Shown piece after piece: positions 8,478-18,411 of a stretch of 64,000 nt of DNA; the first letter of the stretch is position 1, and every line of letters starts with the position of its first letter. The position numbers were made by a program, and so were the translations under genes. The notes below the pieces were generated by a model. It saw only the letters and a program-made list of their open reading frames with translations, made no database searches and was not told the origin of the DNA. The stretch comes from Notamacropus eugenii. Its lineage: Eukaryota; Chordata; Mammalia; Diprotodontia; Macropodidae. Where the stretch lies: positions 353,234,225-353,298,224 of the forward strand of contig NC_092875.1 of the NCBI RefSeq assembly GCF_028372415.1, in the 5' to 3' direction.

Positions 8478-11249
8478 TTTTTTTATTTATTTCACTTTTA
8501 ACATTCATTTTCACAGAATTTTTGGGCTCCAAATTTTCTCTCCCCTTATTCCCTCCCCCCATCCCAAAACACGGAGCATTCCAACTGCCCCTATCACCAC
8601 TCTGCTCTCTCCTCCATCATTCCTCTCTGCCCTTGTCTCCATCCTCTCCTCTGTCCTGTTGGGCCAAATAACTTTCTATACCCCTGTACCTGTATTTCTT
8701 ATTTCCTAGCGGCAAGAACAGTACTTAACAGTTATTCCTAGAACTTTGAGTTCCAACTTCTTTTCCTCCCTCCCTCCCCACCCTCTCCCTTTGGAAGGCA
8801 AGCAATTCAATATAGGCCAAATCTGTGTAGTTTTGCAAATGACTTCCATAATAGTTGTGTTGTATAAGACTAACTATATTTCCCTCCATCCTATCCTGCC
8901 TCCAATTACTTCTATTCTCTCTTTTGATCCTGTCCCTCCCGGTGAGGGTCGACCTCAAATTGTACCCTCCTCCCCATGCCCTCCCTTCCATCGCCCCCCC
9001 CACCCTGTTTATCCCCTTGTCCCCCACCTTCTTGTATTGTAAGATAGGTTTTCATACCAAAATGAGTGTGCTTTTTATTCCTGCCTTTAGTGGAATGTGA
9101 TGAGAGTAAACTTCATGTTTTTCTCTCACCTCCCCTCTTTTTCCCCAAACTAAAAAAATCTTTTGCTTGCCTCTTTTATGAGAGATAATTTGCCTCATTC
9201 CATTTCTCCCTTTTTCCTCCCACATATTTCTCTCTCACTGCTTGATTTCATTTTTTTAAGATATGATCCCATCCTCTTCAATTCACTCTGTGCACTCTGT
9301 CCCTATGTGTGTGTGCATGTGCATGTGCATGTGTGTGTGTGTAATCCCACCCAGTACCCAGATACTGAATAGTTTCAAGAGTTACAAATATTGTCTTTCC
9401 ATGTAGGAATGTAAACAGTTCAACTTTAGTAAAGTCCCTTATGACTTCTCTTTGCTATTTACTTTTTCATGCTTCTCTTCATTCTTGTGTTTGAAAGTCA
9501 AATTTTTTTTTCAGATCTGGGCTTTTCATCAAGAATGCTCGAAAGTCCTCTACTTCATTGAAAGACCAATTTTTCCTCTGAACTATTATACTCAGTTTTG
9601 CTGAGTAGGTGATTCTTGGTTTTAGTCCTAGTTCCTTTGACTTCTAGAATACCCTATTCCATGCCCTTCAATTCTTTAGTGTAGAAGCTGCTAGATCTTG
9701 TGTTATCCTGATTGTATTTCCACAATACTTGAATTGTTTCTTTCTAGCTGCTTGAAATATTTTCTCCTTGACCTGGCAATTTTGGAATTTGGCCACAATA
9801 TTCCTAGGAGTTTCTCTTTTTGGATCTTTTTCAGGTGGTGATCGGTGGATTCTTTCAATATTTATTTTGCCCTCTGGTTCTAGAATACCAGGGCACTTTT
9901 CCTTGATAATTTCCTGAAAGATGATGTCTAGGCTCTTTTTTTGATCATGGGTTTCAGGTAGTCCCATAATTTTTAAATTGTCTCTCCTGGATCTATTTTC
10001 CAGGTCAGTTGTTTTTCCAATGAGATATTTCACATTATCTTCCATTTTTTTCATTCTTTTGGTTTTGTTTTGTGATTTCTTGGTTTCTCCTAAAGTCATT
10101 AGCCTCCATCTGTTCCATTCTAATTTTGAAAGAACTATTTTCTTCAGTGAGCTTTTGAACCTCCTTTTCTATTTGGCTAATTCTGCTTTTGAAAGTATTC
10201 TTCTCCTCTTTGGCTTCTTGAACCTCCTTTGCCAATTGAGTTAGCCTATTTTTCAGGGTGTTATTTTCTTCAGCATTTTTTTGGGTCTCCTTTAGCAGGG
10301 AGCTGATCTGCTGTTCATGCTTTGCTTGCAAGTCTTTTATTGCTCTTCCCAGTTTTTCCTCCACCTCTCTAACATAATTTTGAAAATTTTTTGAGCTCTT
10401 TATGAGCTTTTCCCAGGTCTGATCCCATTGAGTGCTCTGGGATGTAGAAGCACTGACTTCCGTGTCTTCCCCTGAGGATGAGCACCACTCTTCCTCATCA
10501 GAAGGGAGGGGAGGAGAAACCTGCTCACAAAGAAAGTAACCCTCTATAGTCGTTTTTTTTCCCTTTTCTGGGCATTTTCCCGGCCAGTGACTTGACCTCT
10601 GAATATTCTCCTCACACCCACCTCGCCTCCTGATCCTCCCAGCCAGCACTTGGGGTCTGAGACTCAAATCCTGCTTCCCAGCCTCAGGGCCTTGGGCGGG
10701 GGCAGGGCTGCTCTTCATTGTGAGATCAAGTTCAGCTGCCTGGGTGGGGGCAGGGCTGCCTCACGGGCTCAGTTCCCCCAGGGGGTTTATGCAGAGACCT
10801 TCAACAATGGATCCGGGCTCCTGCCTGCTTGGGGAGCCCCAGTCTGCTCCCACCTCCGCTGGTGCCTCCCAAGGGAGCCTGAGTCATGGGGGCTCCCCAC
10901 TCCCCTCTCGACCCGCCAAAGAGTCCCTCTCACCAACCCTTGTCACCTGTGGGTGGAGGGACCTGCACGGCTGCTGGAGATTCTGTCCCTGAAGCCTGCT
11001 CGGATCTGCTCCTCTTGGCCCTGGGTGGCCGCGGCAGGGCTGTTCTTGGCTCCCAGTCCGCTGCGAGAAGAACCTTTTGCGAGAGGTTTTCAGGCTCTCT
11101 GGAACAGAAATCTTATCCACTCCGCTGTTATGTGGCTTCTCCTGCTCCCAAATTTATTGGCAGCTCTTTACTGCAGATATTTCATGGGCTGTGGGTTCAG
11201 AGCTAGTGTATTTATGTGTTTCTACTCCGCCATCTTGGCTCCGCCCCCC
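8478..11249 (-). mobile_element. ORF1-only L1 (HAL1-like), copy 1, full length
   Basis: 2772 bases between perfect 14-base target duplications TCTTTTTTCACTTT (8464-8477 and 11250-11263). On the minus strand it starts with a G-run and a GCCAAGATGGCGGAGTAG-type 5' end, has a GC-rich 5' region and ORF1, then a 3' region with a G-rich purine tract and a TG repeat (9306-9342), and ends in poly(A). There is no ORF2: ORF1 is followed by only about 1.2 kb of 3' sequence. Intact target duplications at both ends show that the absence of ORF2 existed before insertion. This is the layout described for half-L1 (HAL1) elements. Confidence 0.9.
9668..10575 (-). pseudogene. L1 ORF1 (RNA-binding protein), copy 1, frameshifted
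   Basis: ORF1 proteins form coiled-coil trimers that coat L1 RNA. Here the coiled coil is clear (repeated KEVQ, LTEENSSFKIRM), followed by an RRM-like domain (NLKIMGLPE) and a C-terminal domain (TPRNIVAKFQ, QFKYCGNTIRI). Two breaks: an A-run just after the ATG at 10575 puts that ATG out of frame with the body, and a frame change lies near 10040-10090. Upstream frame extends without stop to 10718 but has no convincing start. Not expected to give full-length protein. Confidence 0.85.
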
Positions 11250-11263
11250 TCTTTTTTCACTTT

Positions 11264-12125
11264 GAAACAAAAATGAACCTTTTAAAATCAAAATTCATTA
11301 AAACTTAGTTGGTATAAAAATGTCCTTAAGTGATATGAATTCCCAAAGTATTAAAACAAACCAAATTCTTAATTATTACAGAATTTCTAGATATCACAAA
11401 ATGCTTTAGTTAAAAAGGTTCAATAGAATCTCACATTGGTAACAGTAAGGGACTGATTACAGACAAACACTACTGCTTTTAAAATCCTTTTAAATAATGG
11501 GGACATCTTAAGGTGAGTCTTAGGTTGTTTATGTAAATTTCTGAACATGTTCTAATTTTAGATAAAAATAATATTAGATTTCCCAGTAAGATTACACAAA
11601 AGGGCTCACATGTTTTGCCGGTCACTTGCTATTGATCATAGAACTTTGCTATAGAAGGAAAAAGTAGGGACATGTGACATACCAAATATGACAGGATAAA
11701 ACATCCTTGACTTTGTTTGAATTCAGATAAGAGTGAAATTCTCCAGTCATGCAGTATCTGTTTTATAGCCAGACTCAGGAATAGTCAGGTGAGAAACATT
11801 GCTTCTTAAAGAAATACAATGGTGAAACTGACCAGGAGGATCCCATCTTAGACTGAGTCTAGAATTGTCCCCCTGGTGTTTTTGCTTGTTAACAGTATGG
11901 GATCACATTCCTTCTGAGTAACTTCTGTCATTTCTCTCAGATATTGACTTAATGCAGACAACTATGCCCAAATTCAAACTCAACACAAAAATGGTTACGG
12001 TCCCAAATGCCTTTTACTTTAAACAGCAAATTTCACTAATCACAGCTTAGAGCCAGATACAGTTACTTCTATTCCCATGGAATTGCAATAAGCAATAAAG
12101 ATTTACTAGGACTCACACACACAAA
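11264..12125. other. No gene seen; AT-rich host sequence
   Basis: Host DNA between L1 copy 1 and ERV-B. No long frame and no recognised repeat. It rejoins 32678 onward after removal of ERV-B. Confidence 0.6.
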
Positions 12126-12131
12126 GGATTC
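12126..12131. repeat. Target-site duplication of ERV-B, left copy (GGATTC)
   Basis: GGATTC directly before the TG of the left LTR, repeated at 32672-32677 directly after the CA of the right LTR, 20.5 kb away. This pairs the two LTRs as one provirus despite everything nested between them. Confidence 0.92.
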
Positions 12132-12480
12132 TGTCCTGGACTTCCTGCGCTAGCTCTCCCTCCCTGGGCTTCGCTTGGAATCTTACCTCAAGATCTAGAT
12201 CTCTGTTGGCCTTTGGACGTCTCTGACCCCTCTGGTGGTGGAGGGGAATAACTAGACAGAACACCTGAGTTGGCAGCTGCACACTCTTTAATGGTTACAT
12301 CACCCCGAACTTCCTTATGCCCTGGTTTATATACCCGCCCTAGCTCCTCCCATGTTCCTCCCTGTGGGTGGAGCCAGCTCTGTTAACAAGGTGTTCCCAG
12401 TACCCTACGGGGCAGGTTAGCACCTCCAAGAGTCTCAACTACCCCACAGGAGGCCACGGTCCAGAGCTGTGCCCCCAACA
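12132..12480 (-). mobile_element. ERV-B 3' LTR
   Basis: TGTCCTGGAC...CCCCAACA. Minus-strand TATATAA box in the block GTTTATATACCC (about 12326-12337) and an ATTAAA poly(A) variant (about 12288-12293). Same length and family as the 5' LTR at 32323-32671. Confidence 0.92.
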
Positions 12481-12493
12481 CCTCCCCCTTTTT
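12481..12493 (-). other. ERV-B polypurine tract
   Basis: The minus strand reads AAAAGGGGGAGG immediately before the LTR's TG. This is the expected plus-strand DNA primer position between the env stop and the 3' LTR. Confidence 0.85.
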
Positions 12494-12496
12494 GTT

Positions 12497-14173
12497 TTAT
12501 ACAGAGGTTATCTCCTGGGTGGCAGGAATCTTCGGGGTTTGCACAAGGTTTCGAAGCTCAGCTTTGGTATCAAGTACAGCTCGTCTTATCAAACTACAAG
12601 TACATTGTAACATGCAAGGAAGAAAAAGGCACAGGAACAGGAAGAAAGCTATAGGTCCCAGAAATGCAGTAAGCCACTGGAAGTTTGCAAGGCTCTCAAG
12701 CCAATGAACCAAGCCCGTGGCTTCCTTTGGTCTCTCTTCTTCATATTTCTTTGAGACGTTATGCATTTCCTTCATAAAAAGGGAGAGTTGCAGTATATCA
12801 CTAGATGCATTCTATGCAAGCATCACCCCTTGAAGACTTTGTCACACCTTTTTCCAGTTCCCTGAAAATAAAGTCCCATTATTCCCATTCACCTGCAAGG
12901 GAGTAACACAGAGGGGTGCATACTTATAGTGGCATTGAAGCTGCAGATAAAGCTGGGTAAGTTGCAGTTGATCTCCTATCCATAGCACTGTCTGTTGTAG
13001 TGTGGCTAAGGAATGCTGAAAATGTATATTAATTGATTGTTGTGTTGCCCAGGCACCCATCTCTGTCTTCATGAAAGTCTGGAGAGTTGACGCAAGGAGC
13101 TCTGTTTTTTCTTGTAACTCAAATATCTGAAATTCTTCATATGCGTCTATAGTGAGGTTAACAATGCCTAACACCTCTCCAAGACCAAAATCTCGTTGGG
13201 TGCGTAGGAGGGGTGTTTCTGGGGGCCTCTTTGCAATTTTTTGCCAAAGTTCATCAGTGGGTGTAAGTGCAAATGGCTCTGCCTTTATAGGTATCAGTTG
13301 ATATGGGGCCCGTCTTACCAAAAATACAAGGAACTCACTATGATTTCCTCTAAGGGTGTTGGTAAGAATAGGGACATGGCAGGTGATGTTATAACGAGGG
13401 AGGTGGGCTTGCATCGATAATGGCTCAATGGTGGTGTTACCAGGCTTACAAAGGAGGAAGGCCTCATCAGCTGGTGTACACACTTCTGCAGTGAACATGT
13501 AACACAGTTGGTCATGATTGTTAGTGGGATGAGTATGGCAGGTAGAGTTCATGTTCCCAAAAATGCTTTGCCAAGTGGTAAATGTGAAATTGCGGCACTG
13601 GGATTGTCCTATAAAGCAAGTGTAAATCGCTAGGGACACGTTGGTGGGGTGGAAAGGCAGTCCTACCGTCCACAGTTCTGCATGAAGTGCCCCATATGGT
13701 AGAGCCGCCAGTGCAGGGGCAGGGATCTGGACATATTGGATTGTCAGGTTACCTGTAAGTTGGGGTCCTTTCCGGAGCACGCTGGTGGAACAGTCCTGAA
13801 GAGGTGCCCACATACCAGCATTTCCTTGATGGCACAATGGGGGGGGCTTGAGCATGGCTGACATTTGCATTCAAATACATATGAGTCATATTACGCGGGA
13901 TAGCAAGTATTGTCAAATTAAGCTGAGTAGTATGGTTCCCAAGGTCCTGGGTGTGATGGGGATGGGTTTTAATATTATGTGGGAGAAACTGTAAGCAATA
14001 GTTTGAGAGATTAGTATGGGCCGAGATGTTAATCATAGTGAGACAGATGGGTTGTGTAATGGCCACAGCGGAGAGAGGTCTCGAAAAGACTCTTTCACTT
14101 GATTGTCCTGGCCTGTGGTCGTGGGGATTGTCTCATACTATTTTAGATGCGTTACCTTGCACCATCAGTCGAG
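12497..14173 (-). pseudogene. ERV-B env, main part (surface and transmembrane subunits)
   Basis: Continues the Env frame that starts at 23929-24102 on the other side of ERV-D. The surface subunit has many N-glycosylation sites. A frame change separates 13749-14066 from 12842-13870. A basic cleavage-like site RTQR precedes a fusion-peptide-like GLGEVLGIVNLTI and a heptad-rich ectodomain. Two in-frame stops (near 12841 and 12811) precede the anchor WLTAFLGPIAFFLFLCLFL and a cytoplasmic tail ending at 12497. One more stop lies just downstream of the ERV-D junction. Entry protein of the ancestral virus; non-functional here. Confidence 0.83.
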
Positions 14174-14179
14174 ATGGCC
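14174..14179. repeat. Target-site duplication of ERV-D (ATGGCC here, ATGGCT at 23923-23928)
   Basis: Six bases flanking the TG and CA of the ERV-D LTRs, with one difference. Removing ERV-D and one copy joins the ERV-B env frame across the gap, which confirms the site. Confidence 0.85.
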
Positions 14180-14545
14180 TGTTAGGGGTGTAACCCTGAT
14201 CACCGCATCAACTTACCCTGCCCACAGGTCTTCGGAACGTCTCCGGCTCCCCCCTTTGGGGTCAGGGGGAGAAATTATCAGGCAGAACTCCGGAGGTGGA
14301 TAAGAGCACCTTTATTACATGATAGTCAGCCAGAAGTCCCCCCCTTCCCCTTCCGTGCTGTGCCTTATATCCCCCAGAACTTGCCCTCCTATTCCGGGTA
14401 AGCCCCTCCCCAGTTCCTCCCTGAGGGCGGAGCCCAGCCCAGTAGAGCCACCCCAGTGCCACCGTGGCAAAGCCACGTCAGCAGGTCCAGACTCTCTGGC
14501 GTCTCCTGTCCTCTTAGGGGGCCCAGGTCCAGAGCGCCCCTCACA
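14180..14545 (-). mobile_element. ERV-D 3' LTR
   Basis: TGTTAGGGGTG...GCCCCTCACA. Minus-strand AATAAA in the block TTTATTACATG (about 14310-14320) and a TATAAG-like box (about 14365-14370). It pairs with 23557-23922. Confidence 0.92.
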
Positions 14546-14558
14546 ACTTCCCCTTTTT
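14546..14558 (-). other. ERV-D polypurine tract
   Basis: The minus strand reads AAAAAGGGGAAGT directly before the LTR TG. The env frame stops at 14562, just upstream. Confidence 0.85.
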
Positions 14559-14561
14559 GTT

Positions 14562-16302
14562 TCAATGATGGGGGCGGGGGAGTTCTGCCTTTATGGACTC
14601 AAGGGACTCACGGACAGCTCTAAACAGACATGAGATGAGGCACGGTAAGCATAAGCATACAAGAAACCCAAGAATCAACATGACGCCCCCTAAGGACACC
14701 CACTGGAGCAGCTGGTGCAGGTTCAACCCGTCCCACCAATCCCTTGCATCATTGTAGATTTTCTCCCAGTCCTCATGGAATCGTATTGTTGCATTCTCCA
14801 TAGCTCTAATCACCAAATCTAGTGCTGCTAACTCAGAGGTAAAGTTAGTGACTGTAGTGGCAGTTTTCAATAAGTCCTAGAGCTCTTTGTACAGGGTATT
14901 GTTATATGGAACACGTGTTACACAAACAGGATAATACCTATAATGGCAGGGCATTCTCATATAACACAACATGAGGGACTGCTGATGTGTCAGCACCTCA
15001 ACAACTTCTGAGACTGCCTGTACTTGTTCGAACAGTACTCTTATCGATATGTTTCTGGTGTTCCCACGCAATCCCAGACTGAACCATGAACTTTTGTAGG
15101 GATTCTGCAAGAAAGTTCAGTTCCCTCTGCATCTTCTGAATCTGCACTTCCTCTAGGATATTCAGTGCCAAGTTGACTACTGATAGCATGTCTCCAAACC
15201 CAGGACCTTCCCTCTTTTGGCGCAGGATTCTGCCTAGCAAGTCATCTGAGGGTGAGATAGCGTATGGCGCAGCTCTCACCGGGTGAATAGTGTATGGAGG
15301 AATTCGCAGGAGCAGGACAAAGTACTCGGCACACGTGCTGTTGAGAGTATTGGTGATAATCGGCTCGTTGCAGCTCACATTATACCCTACCTCTGCCGAG
15401 CCCGTAATACTCAGGTTCCCAGCTCTGCATAGAAGACACATGGCGTTGGGGCCTGTCTGGACTGTCCCTGTCAGATTGGAGCACATATACACGCGGCCAG
15501 GTTGCTCGGAGGGGCAGCGGACCTCGCGGTCAGACACCGGCTTCCAAGCATAATATTCATCGGGGTGGGACCAAAGGTCGGCAATAGAGGAGTTGAACTC
15601 GATGGCCACCACGGTACGGTTCAGGGCCAGCCCAATCTTCCACAAGTGCGTCTGCACCCTTCCGGGCTGAGCAACTGGCACTGGTGCCACCAGCGTGGGC
15701 ACCAGCCCACCATCCCAAAATACGATCTGTGTTCCATTCTTGGCAGGCCCCTGCCGGTGGATGCCGGTGGAGCAGGCCTGCATGGGGCTAAAAACCCACG
15801 GGGTGGTGTGGCACGGCGGCAGGAGAGACGGGTCGACTACGCTGCGGTTCCCCTTGCCTGTGTGGGGGATGACCGCCATGTGGACCCGCAAGGCCCCAGG
15901 GTGCTTAACTGGGTGTGGTACCTGATCTGCGATTTGTGTCTGCAAGGGAAAGCAAATATCCACGGGGCCATGGGTGGAGTGCGACGTGGTGTCATTCAGC
16001 CGCAGGCATATGGGCATGGTCCATGAATGCCAGGACAGGGTGGTGTTGTATCTTTTCAGGGCAGCTGGCAAGGGGGCTCTTGCTCCCCCCGCAATGAGGG
16101 TGGCGTTCCCCGTCACTATGAGCGGAGTTGCCTCATGGTGCCAGGTCACTAGCTGAAACACTGGGAGATGGGGAGTGACGGCCCAATGTGTAGGCGGCTG
16201 CGACCGTGCAGGCACTAGAAGGGTCTCGTTAAAGTGAATCCCAGTTGTCAGGGAAACTGCCTGAACTAGCGTCAAGAGCTGCAGCATCCTAGCCATCTGC
16301 AT
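14562..16302 (-). pseudogene. ERV-D env, nearly complete
   Basis: The ATG at 16302 (others at 16296 and 16287) starts a signal peptide (LQLLTLVQAVSLTTG). The frame is also open upstream to 16437 through a very basic stretch that overlaps the end of integrase. The surface subunit has about ten N-glycosylation sites. RQKR is a furin-type cleavage site, followed by the fusion-peptide-like GPGFGDMLSVVNLAL. A frameshift near 15050-15110 moves the ectodomain to frame 14877-15110, a stop follows at about 14876, and the last part (14562-14870) carries the anchor VSLGGVMLILGFLVCLCL. A long Env, broken only twice. Confidence 0.87.
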
Positions 16303-18411
16303 CTTTCGCCGACTCGGAGATTTCCTCTTCCCCCTCTTTCCTCTGCTCCGTCTCTTGCTCTTCTGTGGCGGGCGGTACCTCTCTCGTCCTTTGGAGGGGA
16401 ACCCAGACTCCAGGTTCTTTGTTGCCTGTGGAGACACAAAGATACCCTTTCCCCCTCACAATGACCTCATTGGGACCCTGCCATTCTCCCTGGTCGTCTT
16501 TCCACCAGACTTTACTTCCTACCGGACAAGGGGGTGCTTTATTGCATTCGGGACTTTGGGGGCTCATGCTTTTACAGTGCCCGTAGAACCTCATGGCTGG
16601 GATGAGGCCATCGTCCCGGAATTGCAGAAAATTTAAGGTATAGACAGCGCGGGCTAGCTGTGCACGTGTCAGCCGTCCCGCAACTCCCCCTTTTTGTTTT
16701 TTGAGCATGTTTTTTTAAGGTCTGGTGTGCTCGCTCAACAATGGCCTGTCCGGTGGGGTTATAAGGGATCCCAGTAACGTGGCGTATGCCAAATTTGACA
16801 AGGAAGGTGGCAAAGCCGTTAGAGGTGTAGGCAGGGCCATTATCGGTCTTAAGGACCTTAGGGACGCCAGCGATGGCAAAGCATTCAAGGAGATGGGCAA
16901 TAACGGCTGAGGTCATCTCTCAGGGTTGTAAGGTGGCCATAATGAACCCTGAGGTGGTGTCTACACACACATGGAGGAGAGACGTATGGTAGTGGGTAAC
17001 GTCCATTTGCCAAAGATCATTGGGATGTTCCCCTTTAGGATTAACGACCTGATCACGAGGGGGTGGACGGAAAGGAACACACGCAGTACAGCGCTTTACA
17101 ATCTTTCTAGCCTCGTCACGTGGGATGCTATAGAGCATCCTAAGGGAGCGCGCAGAAAGGTGGAATCTGTTATGCGCCTCCGTGGGGGTGACATAGAAAA
17201 TGTATGAGGCTGGGGAGTAGAGGGAAGAGTCAGCAACATGATTACCATGAAAGATAGGGCCTTCACGAGAAACGTGAGAACGAACATGAAGCACGTAGAT
17301 AGGGTGCGAGCAACATTGAAGAAGACTCTTAGCCTTGGAGAGCAAGTTAGCAATAGTAGAGCGAGATGGCACCACAATAGCTTCTTGCAGCTGGAGAATA
17401 GCATTAGCACAATAAAGACTATCAGTAATAAGGTTAAAAGATTCTGCGGAGAACATCTCAAGAGCACAAATGATGGCAGCCATTTCATTCTTTTGTGCTG
17501 ATGAGTATGGAGTAGAAAACACATGCAAAATTTTTCTCTGCGGGACGTAGACTGAAGCCCTCCCAGCCTTAGTAGCATCTGTGAATACATTGGGTCCTTT
17601 TACTGGCTGTGATGCTACAATTAGCGGTGGCCTGGAGAGGGGTAAGGTGTGCCATCCGCGTAAAGGGAGTGGTAGTGGAGTATTTGAGAAGTCATGGTTG
17701 ACATAAAGTGCAGCCCACTGCGAGGAGGCCTGCGCAAGAGCACGCAGGGCCTCGGGAGAGGTCGACAGGTTTATGATAGGTCGGACCCCAAAGTTCTGCA
17801 CGCACTTTTCACTAGCTCGTAAAAGGAAAAGTGCGCGTACCTCCCATTCATTAGGCAGAACCTTCTTCTGCTTAGGGCTGTAAATCCACTCTAGAATTCC
17901 ATGGGATTGGTAAAGGGCAGCGATGTCTCCAAAGTCCTGTAGTAAGGCCAATTGAACAGGCTTATCGGGATCAATGCGAGCCAAGGAGGATGAGGCTTTT
18001 TGATGAATGAGTTCCATAACACGATAGGCCTCTTCCGTCCATTGACGAGGGGACATAAGGTTAGAGTCACCCCGCAGAATACGATATAGGGGCTCCATCT
18101 GTTGGTCGGTGAGGGGAATGACTGACCGGAGCCATTGAATGGATCCTATAAGCTTCTGAAAATCATTGAGGGTTTTTATTTCATCAGTTCGTATATGTGG
18201 GATGGAGCGAGTGATCCTGTCCCCATCGATGTGATGACCAAGATATTGATAGGGGGAGGTGATCTGAATCTTTTCAGGAGCTATGTACAGTTGGTAGGCC
18301 TTAAGGGCGTCGATGACCTCCTGTAAAACCTGTTGGGTTTGTTTTTCAGTGGCGCATGAAACCAGGATGTCATCCATGTAATGTATTATCATGGCCTCTG
18401 AATGTTTCTTT
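16289..18411 (-). pseudogene. ERV-D pol, distal part (RT palm end, connection, RNase H, integrase)
   Basis: Resumes after the L1 with the RT active-site motif IIHYMDDILVS (about 18370-18400) and stays open for nearly 500 codons to 16920. RNase H is recognisable (VFTDATKAGRASV, then KNEMAAI, LITDSLYCANA). Integrase starts with an HHCC zinc site (HNRFH then CTAC) and the first catalytic aspartate in WQMDVTH. A single stop follows LQP at about 16919. The frame then continues through TDNGPAYTS and TGQAIVERAH, giving all three D,D,E residues. A frameshift near 16700 leads to the basic C-terminal domain at 16289-16708, which overlaps env. Confidence 0.87.

Noticed and set aside
15502-16026. 174-codon plus-strand open frame
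   Set aside because: It is the antisense of ERV-D env, GC-rich there, and has no protein-like motif of its own.
14562-16302. Captured placental (syncytin-type) env gene
   Set aside because: The env is long and has a furin site, but a frameshift and a stop break it before the membrane anchor, so there is no sign of preserved host use.
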